From: SZUA-320 sp963707875 | GTDB taxonomy: Bacteria > Gemmatimonadota > Gemmatimonadetes > Gemmatimonadales > GWC2-71-9 | Direction: 5' to 3' | Length of the DNA stretch: 64,000 nucleotides | Assembly (NCBI GenBank): GCA_963707875.1 | Contig: CAVPRU010000002.1 | Location: 248,001 to 312,000 of the forward strand | Part shown: piece by piece, positions 53,652-61,993 of the stretch | How the letters are laid out: every line of letters starts with the position of its first letter | How positions within the stretch are numbered: position 1 is the first letter of the stretch | Notes under the pieces: generated by a model | Told to the model about the DNA's origin: nothing | Database searches by the model: none | Seen by the model: only the letters and a program-made list of their open reading frames with translations | Translations under genes and position numbers: made by a program

Positions 53652-55364
53652 ATGGACCGTCGAGTCATTGCCGCGATCGTGCTGATGATGGCGATCGCGA
53701 TGCTTCCCTCGGTGATTTTCAAGCGTCCCCCGCGCCCGGTGGCGACGGACTCGGTGACGGTCGCCCTCCCCGCGGAGACCCTGGCGACCACCCCGACGAC
53801 CCCGACGACCCCGCCGACTCTGTCGGGAATCGCCCCCCAGGTGCCGTCGGCCGAGGAGGCGCCGCCCGCCGTCGAGGCCAGGACGGTTCAGGTGACGACC
53901 CCGCTGGGGCGGTACCTGGTGAGCACCCGGGGGGCGCGACTGGTCGAGGCGACGCTCGGTAGCTATCCATCGCTCAGGCCCGCCGACCAACGGGCCTCCG
54001 CCCAGATCCTGCCCCAGGACGACGACCTGCTTGGCCTCCAACTGGTGTCGGGTCGGGATACCCTCTCGCTTCGGGACTGGGACTTTACCCCCTCGGTGGA
54101 CGCACTGGCCATCGCGGAGGACGCGCCCCTGGTCCTGACCGCCAGTCGGCAGGGGGTGGAAGTCGAACTGACCTACCGGTTCGCGGCTGAGGACTACCTG
54201 ATCTCGGTGACCGGCCGGGTCCTCGGCCTGGGGCCCAATGGCGGGACCCTCCTGGTCGGCCTCGGTCGCGGCCTGCGGAACACCGAAGTCGACTCGACCG
54301 AGCACCAGCGGGAACTGGCCGTCGTCACCAAAGCCAGGAGCGGGACCTCCAAGGAGGGATTCGGGGGGCTCGACAAGGGAGTCTCGACCGACCTTCCGGG
54401 TCCCTTCGAGTGGGTTGCCATCAAGTCCAAGTACTTCGTGCTGGCGGCGTTTGCGCTGGACAGCACCGCTGCAGTCCCCGAAGGGAAGATCACCGGGGTC
54501 CGGGTTCGGCCTGTCGACGAACGGAAGAAGACGGTCGAGGCCGAGGTCATGGCTGGCCTCCCGATCACCGGGGCCGGCAGCTTCAGCTTTTCGCTCTACG
54601 CCGGGCCGATGGAGTACCACCGGCTTCGGGCCATCGGGCACGACTTCTATGACGTGAATCCCTACGGCTGGCCCGGGTTCCGGACCGTCATTCGGCCGGT
54701 GGCGGTGGCCGCCCGCTGGCTGCTGGTGTATTCCCACGAAACCCTGGGGATCGCCTACGGACTGGTGCTGGTGCTGTTCGGCATCCTGGTCCGGGTGCTG
54801 CTGTGGCCGCTCAACCAGAAAGCGATGCGCTCGCAGATGGCGATGCAGGCCATCCAGCCGCTGATCCAGGACACCCAGAAGCGCTACAAGGAGGAACCCC
54901 AGAAGCTGCAGCAGGAGACCTTCAAGCTCTACAAGGAACACAAGGTCAACCCGCTCGGGGGGTGTTGGCCGATGCTGCTGCCGATGCCGGTGCTGCTGGC
55001 GCTGTTCTTCGTCTTCCAGAACACCATCGAACTCCGGGGTGCGCCGTTTCTCTGGCTGACCGACCTGTCCCGCCCGGACCCGTTCTACATCATTCCGCTG
55101 TTGATGGGGGTTTCGATGTTCGCGGTCAGCAAGATCGGCCAGATGGGGATGCCCCCGAATCCGCAGATGAAGATGATGCTCTATGTGATGCCGGTGATGA
55201 TGACGGTGCTGTTCGCCGGGTTTGCCTCAGGGCTCAATCTGTATTACACGGTGCAGAACCTCGCCAGTCTGCCCCAGCAATGGATGATCGCCCAGGAGCG
55301 GAAGAAACTGGTGCCGCCCACCCCGCCAGCGCCGGTGGCCCAGAAGGGCAAGTCCAAGCGGTAG
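53652..55364 (+). CDS. yidC: Membrane protein insertase YidC
   Basis: A 570-residue insertase of the long Gram-negative type. TM1 is at VIAAIVLMMAIAMLPSVIF (about 5-23), followed by a Thr/Pro-rich linker (TTPTTPTTPPTLSG), the periplasmic beta-super-sandwich domain (about 65-340) and the conserved core of five helices. The core includes YGLVLVLFGILVRVLLWPLNQKAM, with the hydrophilic-groove arginine near RVLLWP, and NPLGGCWPMLLPMPVLLALFFVF. The C-terminal tail is basic (QKGKSKR), helping ribosome contact. Confidence 0.96.
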   Translation: MDRRVIAAIVLMMAIAMLPSVIFKRPPRPVATDSVTVALPAETLATTPTTPTTPPTLSGIAPQVPSAEEAPPAVEARTVQVTTPLGRYLVSTRGARLVEATLGSYPSLRPADQRASAQILPQDDDLLGLQLVSGRDTLSLRDWDFTPSVDALAIAEDAPLVLTASRQGVEVELTYRFAAEDYLISVTGRVLGLGPNGGTLLVGLGRGLRNTEVDSTEHQRELAVVTKARSGTSKEGFGGLDKGVSTDLPGPFEWVAIKSKYFVLAAFALDSTAAVPEGKITGVRVRPVDERKKTVEAEVMAGLPITGAGSFSFSLYAGPMEYHRLRAIGHDFYDVNPYGWPGFRTVIRPVAVAARWLLVYSHETLGIAYGLVLVLFGILVRVLLWPLNQKAMRSQMAMQAIQPLIQDTQKRYKEEPQKLQQETFKLYKEHKVNPLGGCWPMLLPMPVLLALFFVFQNTIELRGAPFLWLTDLSRPDPFYIIPLLMGVSMFAVSKIGQMGMPPNPQMKMMLYVMPVMMTVLFAGFASGLNLYYTVQNLASLPQQWMIAQERKKLVPPTPPAPVAQKGKSKR

Positions 55365-55407
55365 CGACCGGTCGTCCGCCGGGACCGCTGGCCAGGGAGC
55401 ATTGCTG

Positions 55408-55782
55408 ATGCGGATCGAGGTACAGGTCGCCGGCCGGACCAGTGGTGAGCGATCCCGGGGCTGGGTGGAAGTCGAGGAGTTCTCCCTCGGTCGCCGGGCG
55501 ATCCTGGCCGGTCGCACGGTCTTGATGGGACTAGTGATCGGCCTGCTCTTCCTTCCCGTCCCCCTGATCCATCTGTTCGGGTTGTTCGCCTTTCTGGCGT
55601 CGCTGGGACTTGCGGTCCATCGCTTCGGAACCCGAACGGCGCTCCGCCAGGCCGGTGGAGCCTGTCCGGGCTGTGGCCAGGAAGGTCCATTCTTTGTCGG
55701 ACTCGGCGGCAGCCGATTCCGGCTGCCGATCACGACCTCCTGCCGTCACTGCGCCATGGCACTGACACTCCTCCAGTGCTGA
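55408..55782 (+). CDS. Small membrane protein with zinc-ribbon-like C-terminus
   Basis: A 124-residue protein starting at ATG 55408 behind AGGGAGC. Two hydrophobic segments (about 38-75: LMGLVIGLLFLPVPLIHL and LFGLFAFLASLGLAV) are followed by a cysteine pair CPGC and, 30 residues later, CRHC, a zinc-ribbon pattern. It lies between yidC and mnmE and overlaps mnmE by 7 bases, so it may be part of the yidC transcript. Family not recognised. Confidence 0.78.
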   Translation: MRIEVQVAGRTSGERSRGWVEVEEFSLGRRAILAGRTVLMGLVIGLLFLPVPLIHLFGLFAFLASLGLAVHRFGTRTALRQAGGACPGCGQEGPFFVGLGGSRFRLPITTSCRHCAMALTLLQC

Positions 55783-57101
55783 CAGACTCCATTGTCGCGC
55801 TGGCGAGCGGACCGGGCCGGTCCGCGCTCGCGGTCATCCGGCTGAGCGGCGAGGGGGCCTTCCAGGTCGCGGCCACAGTGATCCGTGGCTTCGCGGTCGA
55901 GCCCACCCGGTCCGCCCGCCTTGCCGAATTCGTCGGGCCCGATGGACTGCCCGTTGACCAGGGCCTCTACCTCACGTTCGCAGGGCCCCGGAGCTACACC
56001 GGCCAGGACCTGGTTGAGTTGACCTGCCATGGAGGACTCCTGGTCCCTGGCCAACTGCTGGCCGCGTTGCAGGCGGCGGGCGCCCGGCAGGCCCTTCCCG
56101 GCGAATTCACCCGCCGAGCGGTGTTCAACGGCAAGCTGGACCTGTTGCAGGCCGAGGCGGTCGGTGACCTGGTGGACGCCACCGCCACCGCTCAGGCGCG
56201 GAGCGCGTTGCGGCAGCTGGAGGGGGGGTTGTCGCGTCGGCTGGGCTCGCTTCGGGACCGGTTCCTCGACTTGCTGGCCATGCTGGGCTACGAGGTGGAT
56301 TTCCCCGAGGAAGACGATGGCCCGATCGCACGCGACCAGCTGCTGGTACAGCTGGGTCGGACGATCACCGAGGTGGAGCATCTGCTGGCCACCGCGCCGG
56401 CAGGGGAGCGACTGCGCGAGGGCGCCCTGGTGGTCCTGGCCGGGCGCCCCAACGCCGGCAAGTCTTCGCTGTTCAACGTGTTGCTCGGCACCGACCGGGC
56501 GCTGGTGACGGAGATCCCGGGGACCACTCGTGACACCGTCGAAGCATACAGCGAAATCGCCGGCTGGCCGGTTCGCCTGGCCGACACGGCCGGCCTCTGG
56601 GACGCCCCCACCCGGCTCGACCAGCTCGGTATCGCAGTGAGCCGGCGCTACCTGAGCGCAGCGGACCTGGTGCTGCTCTGTGTCGAATCGGGGGAGGAAC
56701 TGCTCGCCGAGGATCGCGCCATCCAGCGCGACTGTCCCACGCTGCTGATCCGCACCAAGGCCGACCTCGGGTCCGAGCCTGGCGCCGGTGTCCCGGTCTC
56801 CATCGTAACGGGGCAGGGGATCCAAGAACTCCGGCAGGCGATGGTCGAGCGGCTCTTCGCCGAGGGCAGCTCTTATGGCGACATGGAGCCACTGCTGACC
56901 CGGGAGCGTCATCGGGTCGGGCTTGCCCGGGCCCTGGAGCACCTCCGGGAGGCGGCGCCCCACCTGGCCCCCGAGGGCGACCCGGTACTGGCGGCCCACC
57001 ACGTTCTGGCGGCGGTACGCTCGGTGGATGAGCTGGTTGGCGCCGTGGGGGTGGAGGACGTGCTGGACCAGATTTTCAGCCGATTCTGCGTCGGGAAGTA
57101 G
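55776..57101 (+). CDS. mnmE: tRNA modification GTPase MnmE (TrmE)
   Basis: A 441-residue GTPase that works with MnmG on tRNA U34. The GTG start gives MLTDSIVALASGPGRSALAV, the usual N-terminus. The N-terminal THF-binding domain has GPRSYTGQDLVELTCHGG. The G domain has GRPNAGKSSLFNVLLG (G1), PGTTRDTVEAY (G2), DTAGLWD (G3) and IRTKADL (G4). The C-terminus ends FSRFCVGK, matching the FCIGK-type end with the conserved cysteine. All functional motifs are intact. Confidence 0.96.
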   Translation: MLTDSIVALASGPGRSALAVIRLSGEGAFQVAATVIRGFAVEPTRSARLAEFVGPDGLPVDQGLYLTFAGPRSYTGQDLVELTCHGGLLVPGQLLAALQAAGARQALPGEFTRRAVFNGKLDLLQAEAVGDLVDATATAQARSALRQLEGGLSRRLGSLRDRFLDLLAMLGYEVDFPEEDDGPIARDQLLVQLGRTITEVEHLLATAPAGERLREGALVVLAGRPNAGKSSLFNVLLGTDRALVTEIPGTTRDTVEAYSEIAGWPVRLADTAGLWDAPTRLDQLGIAVSRRYLSAADLVLLCVESGEELLAEDRAIQRDCPTLLIRTKADLGSEPGAGVPVSIVTGQGIQELRQAMVERLFAEGSSYGDMEPLLTRERHRVGLARALEHLREAAPHLAPEGDPVLAAHHVLAAVRSVDELVGAVGVEDVLDQIFSRFCVGK

Positions 57102-57290
57102 CCCCCCAAGCGGGACCGGCCTCTCTAAAGCCCTCTTCATAGAGAATTCCAGTCCCCTCGGCCCCCGGGGCGCTTACCTAGGTGGACACGGAGAGGACCC
57201 CTCTGCCTGCGGAAAACACAGGCCGGGGACGGGAACGCTCCCGGCATCCCTCCCGATCACCCTGTGGCCTGACGGACATGAGGTCTCTCA

Positions 57291-59195
57291 ATGAATGCCG
57301 ACGTCGGCGCGGACACTCTCGACGCACCACCAGAAACCCCTCCCCACATCCTCCGCTTGGCGGAGCACACGCTCGAAATTGTCTGTGATCCCGGGGAAGG
57401 AGCCCAGAAGTGCGGCCAGATCTTTGGCCAGGCTTCGGCCCGGATGGGGAACGGGGTGTGGACCGTGGAGATCATCCCGGCCGAGATCCAGCCACCGGCC
57501 CGAACTCCGGCGGGAGTCTCGGGCAACCGGATCCGGATTGGCCAGGGCCCGATCACCAACTGGGGAGACGAGGCGCACCTGGTGGTCGCCTTCAACGAGC
57601 AGGTCCTGCTCGGTCGCCACGAACTCGAGGCCTTTGCCGAAGACGCCATCATCCTGGTCGAAAACAGCTGGGCGACGGACAGCGACGAGCGAATCCGGGC
57701 ACAGTGGGCCGAGGCGATGGCCCAACTCACCACCCGACGCTACCGGATCATCGAAGTCCCGATGGAAGCCGAGTGTCTCGAGGTGGTGGACGCGCCCCGG
57801 CGGGGCAAGAACATGTTCGTGCTCGGCATGCTGAGCTGGATCTACCAGCGGGACCTCGCCCTGGTGCGAGGGCTGGTGGCGCAGTCGTTTCAGAAGAAGT
57901 CTGCCGAAGTGACGGAGATGAACCAGGCCCTGCTCGACCTGGGCTATCACTGGGCCGAGGGCCACCTCGATTTCCGGTTCGAAGTTCCCGGGACCCCGCC
58001 CTCGAAGCCGATGCTGGTGACCAACGGGAACCAGGCGATTGCCCTGGGGGCGATTGCCGCGGGGATGGACCTCTGCGCCATGTACCCGATCACCCCGGCG
58101 ACCTCGGTGAGCCACTACCTGGGCGAGATCTTCGAGCGGTTCGGCGGCCTGGTCCACCAGGCCGAGGACGAGATCGCGGCCGCCGGAGTGGCGATCGGCG
58201 CCTCATTCGCCGGGAAGGTTGCGTTTACGGTGACCTCCGGTCCCGGCCTCGCCCTCAAGACCGAGTTTCTCGGCCTTGCGGTGATGAGCGAGGTCCCCCT
58301 GGTGGTGGTGGACGTTCAGCGAGGTGGCCCCAGTACCGGCCTGCCGACCAAGGTGGAGCAATCCGACCTGCTGGCGGCGCTGTACGCCCAGACCGGAGAC
58401 GCTCCCCGGGTGGTGATCGCCCCCGCCACGATCGAGGAGTGCTTCAACGCCATGATCACCGCCCGGCGGATCGCCGAGACGTTCCGCTGTGTGGTGATCG
58501 TGCTGACGGACGCCAATCTCGCCACCGGAGTCCAGCCTTGGTGGCGCCCTGAGCTCGACCGCCGCTGGTTGGCGGACCCGGTGGACCAGAGTCCGGTGTC
58601 CGAGGGCGCCCGTCCCTACGAATGGGATCCGGCCACCGGGCTCAGCCGCCGGTTTATCCCTGGCCAGCCGGGCGGGATGTATACCCTGACCGGGCTGGCC
58701 CACGACGAGCGGAGCAGGGTGGCGTACACCCCGGACGTACACGAGCGGGGTTGTGAGATGCGGAGCCGGAAGCTGGCGGTGCTCCAGAGCGCGTTGAAGC
58801 CGCCGCCGCTTCACGGCGACGCCGAGGGCGACCTCCTGGTGGTGGGCTGGGGCTCGACCAAGGGGGCGATCGAGGAAGCCGTGGACCGGGCCCGGGCCGA
58901 GGGGCTTCGAGTCTCGTCCACCCACCTCACCTTCCTCTCCCCGTTGCATCCGGGTCTGGTCGAACTGTTCAGCCGCTACCGGAAGGTGATGACCGTGGAG
59001 ATCAACTACAGCGATCCGCCGGATGCCCAGTACATCACCTCGGAGAACCGCCGTCGGGGTCAGCTGGCCTGGTTGCTCCGGGCCACCACCCTGGTGGACG
59101 TGGATTGCTGGACCCGGGTGCCGGGTCAGCCGCTCCGGCCGGCGGGGATTCACGCCGCGATACGCGACGCCCTGTCGCAGGGGAGGTCCGCATGA
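57291..59195 (+). CDS. korA: 2-oxoacid:ferredoxin oxidoreductase alpha subunit with fused gamma domain (KorA-like)
   Basis: A 634-residue subunit. The N-terminal gamma-type domain (about 25-215: CDPGEGAQKCGQIFGQAS) is fused to the pyrimidine-binding domain (about 240-470: AMYPITPATSVSHYLGEIF, then VHQAEDEIAAAGVAIGASFAG and SGPGLALKTEFLGLAVMSEV) and a transketolase-C-like end (DLLVVGWGSTKGAIEEAV). This fusion is the 2-oxoglutarate-type KorA. With KorB it oxidatively decarboxylates a 2-oxoacid to acyl-CoA, reducing ferredoxin. First gene of a five-gene overlapping operon. Confidence 0.93.
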   Translation: MNADVGADTLDAPPETPPHILRLAEHTLEIVCDPGEGAQKCGQIFGQASARMGNGVWTVEIIPAEIQPPARTPAGVSGNRIRIGQGPITNWGDEAHLVVAFNEQVLLGRHELEAFAEDAIILVENSWATDSDERIRAQWAEAMAQLTTRRYRIIEVPMEAECLEVVDAPRRGKNMFVLGMLSWIYQRDLALVRGLVAQSFQKKSAEVTEMNQALLDLGYHWAEGHLDFRFEVPGTPPSKPMLVTNGNQAIALGAIAAGMDLCAMYPITPATSVSHYLGEIFERFGGLVHQAEDEIAAAGVAIGASFAGKVAFTVTSGPGLALKTEFLGLAVMSEVPLVVVDVQRGGPSTGLPTKVEQSDLLAALYAQTGDAPRVVIAPATIEECFNAMITARRIAETFRCVVIVLTDANLATGVQPWWRPELDRRWLADPVDQSPVSEGARPYEWDPATGLSRRFIPGQPGGMYTLTGLAHDERSRVAYTPDVHERGCEMRSRKLAVLQSALKPPPLHGDAEGDLLVVGWGSTKGAIEEAVDRARAEGLRVSSTHLTFLSPLHPGLVELFSRYRKVMTVEINYSDPPDAQYITSENRRRGQLAWLLRATTLVDVDCWTRVPGQPLRPAGIHAAIRDALSQGRSA

Positions 59196-60145
59196 GCGAC
59201 TGCGGCTGCTCCCTGCTGGTGCTCGGTCAGGAGGAAGACCGGGACTACACCATGGAGGATTACGCCGGTGCCACGCCGCGGTGGTGCACCGGCTGCGGGG
59301 ACCATGGCATCCTGACCTCGGTCCAGCGGCTGCTGGAGGAGGAACAGTTGGTGCCGGAACGGACGGTCTTCGTCTCGGGGATCGGCTGCTCCAGCCGGTT
59401 CCCCCATTATCTGAAGACCTACGGCTTCCATGGCCTGCATGGCCGGGCCCTGCCGGTGGCCACCGGAGTCAAGCTGCACCGGCCCGACCTCCACGTCTTT
59501 GCGGTGATGGGGGACGGCGACTGCTGTTCGATCGGTGCCGGGCACTGGATTCACGCCACCCGGTACAACGTGGACATGGTGGCGCTGCTGCTCGACAACG
59601 AGATCTACGGGCTCACCAAGAACCAGACTTCTCCCACCACGCCGCAGGGGCACCCGAGCAACACCCAGCCGCGCGGTTCCTGGCTGCCTCCCCTGAACCC
59701 GATCAGCACGACCCTCGGTGTTACCAACGCCTCGTTTGTCGCTCAGACCTCGGATTGGGTCCCAGCTCACATGTACGCGACCCTGCAGGCGGCCTATCGG
59801 CATCGGGGGTTTTCGTTTGTCCGGATCCTGCAGCGCTGTCCCCAGTACTCGACCTCGATCTTCGACTCGTACCTGCGCGATCCATCGAAGACCGAACTGC
59901 TGGTCCATGAACGCGGGGTGGACGTTCCCGAGATCGCGGGGATCTATCCCAATCGCCGCCGACATGATCCCTCGGATCTCAACGCCGCACGGGCTCTCGC
60001 GGAGGACACCGGATTGGCTCGGCTCGGAGTGTTCTACCGGAACGAGAGCCATCCCCGGTACGAGGAGACCCGCCACCTGCCACCCCATTCGGCCGACGAT
60101 CGCCTGGCGCTCCTGGCCGCCGAGTTTGACCGCCATGCCATCTGA
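59192..60145 (+). CDS. korB: 2-oxoacid:ferredoxin oxidoreductase beta subunit (KorB-like)
   Basis: The ATG at 59192 follows GGGGAGG and overlaps the korA stop (ATGA), giving 317 residues. Cluster and TPP features: PRWCTGCGDHGILTSVQRLL (cluster cysteines), SGIGCSSRFPHYLKTYGF, VMGDGDCCSIGAGHWIHATR (Mg-TPP Asp) and LLLDNEIYGLTKNQTSPTT (TPP Asn). A C-terminal cysteine in ILQRCPQYS is also conserved. It catalyses the TPP-dependent step with KorA. Extra N-terminal cysteines (SDCGCSLL) are unusual. Confidence 0.94.
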   Translation: MSDCGCSLLVLGQEEDRDYTMEDYAGATPRWCTGCGDHGILTSVQRLLEEEQLVPERTVFVSGIGCSSRFPHYLKTYGFHGLHGRALPVATGVKLHRPDLHVFAVMGDGDCCSIGAGHWIHATRYNVDMVALLLDNEIYGLTKNQTSPTTPQGHPSNTQPRGSWLPPLNPISTTLGVTNASFVAQTSDWVPAHMYATLQAAYRHRGFSFVRILQRCPQYSTSIFDSYLRDPSKTELLVHERGVDVPEIAGIYPNRRRHDPSDLNAARALAEDTGLARLGVFYRNESHPRYEETRHLPPHSADDRLALLAAEFDRHAI

Positions 60146-61145
60146 CCTCGCCCGCCTCGATCAGGTTCGCCAGACGCTGGCCCCTCGAGTCGCGGGGTAC
60201 CGCGAGGCGGTGCTGCTTGCTGCCGAGGAGCTGGAAGTCCTGCTCCGGACTGCCCGCGCCTCCGTCGCGGCCGACCAGACCCCCGCCTTCGCCGCGGCTC
60301 TCGGCCCGCTCGGTGTCGCGCATCTCGATACCGAGCGGCTGGCCCCACTGTTCGGCTCTGAGGAAACGTCCCTCGCCGGGCCCGCCCTGCGCGCGGTCGA
60401 GCAGGCCGCCGTCGTGCTCCGGGACATGGCCGATTCCACCGCGGTGGCACACCTGGAGCTGACTCCGGGAGCCGATCTCACCGGATCGGTGCGCGCCGCG
60501 CTGGCCCATGCCGGACGGGCGTTCGGTGCAGCCCATGTGGTGGCGGTCGCCCGGAACGGCCGGTTTGACCCGGCGGTACACGGCTCCTGGCTGGAGAGCT
60601 ATCCGTTTGCCCGATGGAATCGCCGCGAGCGTCAACTTGCTCCGCCGCTGGTGGTCTCATTGGACGGCGCCGACCTGAAGGCCGGTGGCCTGGCCGAGTT
60701 TCTGGACGGCGGGGTTGCCCTGGTTCTGCTGGTCCGGGACAGCGTCGCGCCGCCCGCCGCCCTGGTGCGACTGGTGTCTCCGGGAGTGCTGGTGGCGCAG
60801 ACGCTGGATGGCACGGCGCTGGCGGTGGCGGCAGACCGGGTCGGTCCATCGGTGGTCGCGTGGGTCCCGGCCGGCTGCGCGGCCTTCACCCACGATCCCG
60901 ACCAGAGCGCCGGGCTCGGTGCCCGGCTCCGGATCCTGTCCGATGCGGTACCACCCCGGCGGGGACTGGGTGGTCAGAGTGCGTTGCAGCTGGCCGAGGA
61001 GCTTCACCAGCTGGAGGCGATGGCAGGCTTGGCCACCGCCCCGGCCGGTGGGGTTGCCGGGGGTGACAGTGCCCATCCGGTGGACCGCCTGGCCGCCTGG
61101 ATCCTGACCCAGGCCGATCTCACCACCGCCGCGGCCGGTCAGTGA
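60135..61145 (+). CDS. Unknown 336-residue protein inside the ferredoxin-oxidoreductase operon
   Basis: It starts at ATG 60135 within the end of korB (11-base overlap) and its stop overlaps the next gene (GTGA). The N-terminal half is helical (LAPRVAGYREAVLLAAEELE, then RAVEQAAVVLRDMADS). The middle has WLESYPFARWNRRERQLA, PPLVVSLDGADLKAGGLAEF and DGGVALVLLVRDS, resembling a domain that recognises an oxidoreductase partner. Only one cysteine is obvious (PAGCAAF). No membrane segment or Fe-S motif. Not recognised; context suggests an assembly or electron-transfer partner of Kor/RnfB-like proteins. Confidence 0.8.
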   Translation: MPSDLARLDQVRQTLAPRVAGYREAVLLAAEELEVLLRTARASVAADQTPAFAAALGPLGVAHLDTERLAPLFGSEETSLAGPALRAVEQAAVVLRDMADSTAVAHLELTPGADLTGSVRAALAHAGRAFGAAHVVAVARNGRFDPAVHGSWLESYPFARWNRRERQLAPPLVVSLDGADLKAGGLAEFLDGGVALVLLVRDSVAPPAALVRLVSPGVLVAQTLDGTALAVAADRVGPSVVAWVPAGCAAFTHDPDQSAGLGARLRILSDAVPPRRGLGGQSALQLAEELHQLEAMAGLATAPAGGVAGGDSAHPVDRLAAWILTQADLTTAAAGQ

Positions 61146-61993
61146 CCATCGGGGCCCTCCTTCTCTCGGCCGGAATTCTGGGCGGGGTGGGCCTCGGCTT
61201 CGCGGTCCTGATCGCCCTGGCGCACCGCCGATTCTATGTCTTCGAAGACCCCAGGATCGAGGCGGTCGTCGGATTCCTGCCCGGCAACAACTGCGGGGCC
61301 TGCGGCTTTCCGGGTTGTCGCGGCTTCGGCGAGGCGCTGGTGGGAGGTGCCACCACTCCGGCCACCTGCACCGTGATGAGCCCCGACCAGCGGGAGGAGA
61401 TGGCCCAATTCCTCGGAGTGGATGTGGGGTCGGCCAACCAGCGGGTGGCTCGCCTTCTCTGCGCCGGGGGCCGGGACGTGGCGGTCCAGGAGGCCGAATA
61501 CGTCGGTCTCGAGACCTGCGCCGCCGCCGCCGCGGTGGCGAGCGGAGGCAAGGGCTGCAGCTGGGGCTGTCTGGGACTCGCCGACTGCGAACGGTCGTGC
61601 GACTTCGACGCCATCACGATGAACGAGGTCGGGCTGCCGCTGGTTGACCCGGTCCGGTGCACGGCCTGCGGCGATTGCGTCGAGGCCTGTCCCAAGGATC
61701 TGTTCGTTCTGATGCCGCTGGCCCATCAGCTGCTGGTCCAGTGTCGCAACCTGCTCGACGGGGACGCCGCCACGGCGGTCTGTGCGGTCGCTTGTAACGG
61801 CTGTCGCCGCTGTGCCGCGGACGCCGCCCCCGACCTCATCACCATCCAGAGCGGCCTGGCGATCGTGGACTACGATCGCTATGACCTGGCCAGCCCCGAA
61901 GCGATTGCCCGGTGTCCCACCGGCGCGATCGTGTGGATCACCGGGGCCCAGTTCAGCGAGCCCGCCCGCGTGCTGCAAGGAGCTGTACCATGA
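61142..61993 (+). CDS. RnfB-like iron-sulfur electron-transfer protein
   Basis: A 283-residue protein with a GTG start. One N-terminal membrane helix (about 3-27: IGALLLSAGILGGVGLGFAV) is followed by the RnfB-type 4Fe-4S domain NCGACGFPGCRGFGEAL and the second Fe-S block GCSWGCLGLADCERSCDFDA, then CTACGDCVEACPKDLFVLMP. Further cysteines (CNGCRRCA and ARCP) supply another cluster. RnfB links ferredoxin to the Rnf ion pump, but no rnfACDGE genes are present in the window; here it sits with 2-oxoacid oxidoreductases instead. Confidence 0.9.
   Translation: MTIGALLLSAGILGGVGLGFAVLIALAHRRFYVFEDPRIEAVVGFLPGNNCGACGFPGCRGFGEALVGGATTPATCTVMSPDQREEMAQFLGVDVGSANQRVARLLCAGGRDVAVQEAEYVGLETCAAAAAVASGGKGCSWGCLGLADCERSCDFDAITMNEVGLPLVDPVRCTACGDCVEACPKDLFVLMPLAHQLLVQCRNLLDGDAATAVCAVACNGCRRCAADAAPDLITIQSGLAIVDYDRYDLASPEAIARCPTGAIVWITGAQFSEPARVLQGAVP

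Noticed and set aside
57102..57290. Riboswitch upstream of korA
   Set aside because: Some GC-rich pairing is possible, but no known riboswitch core was recognised.
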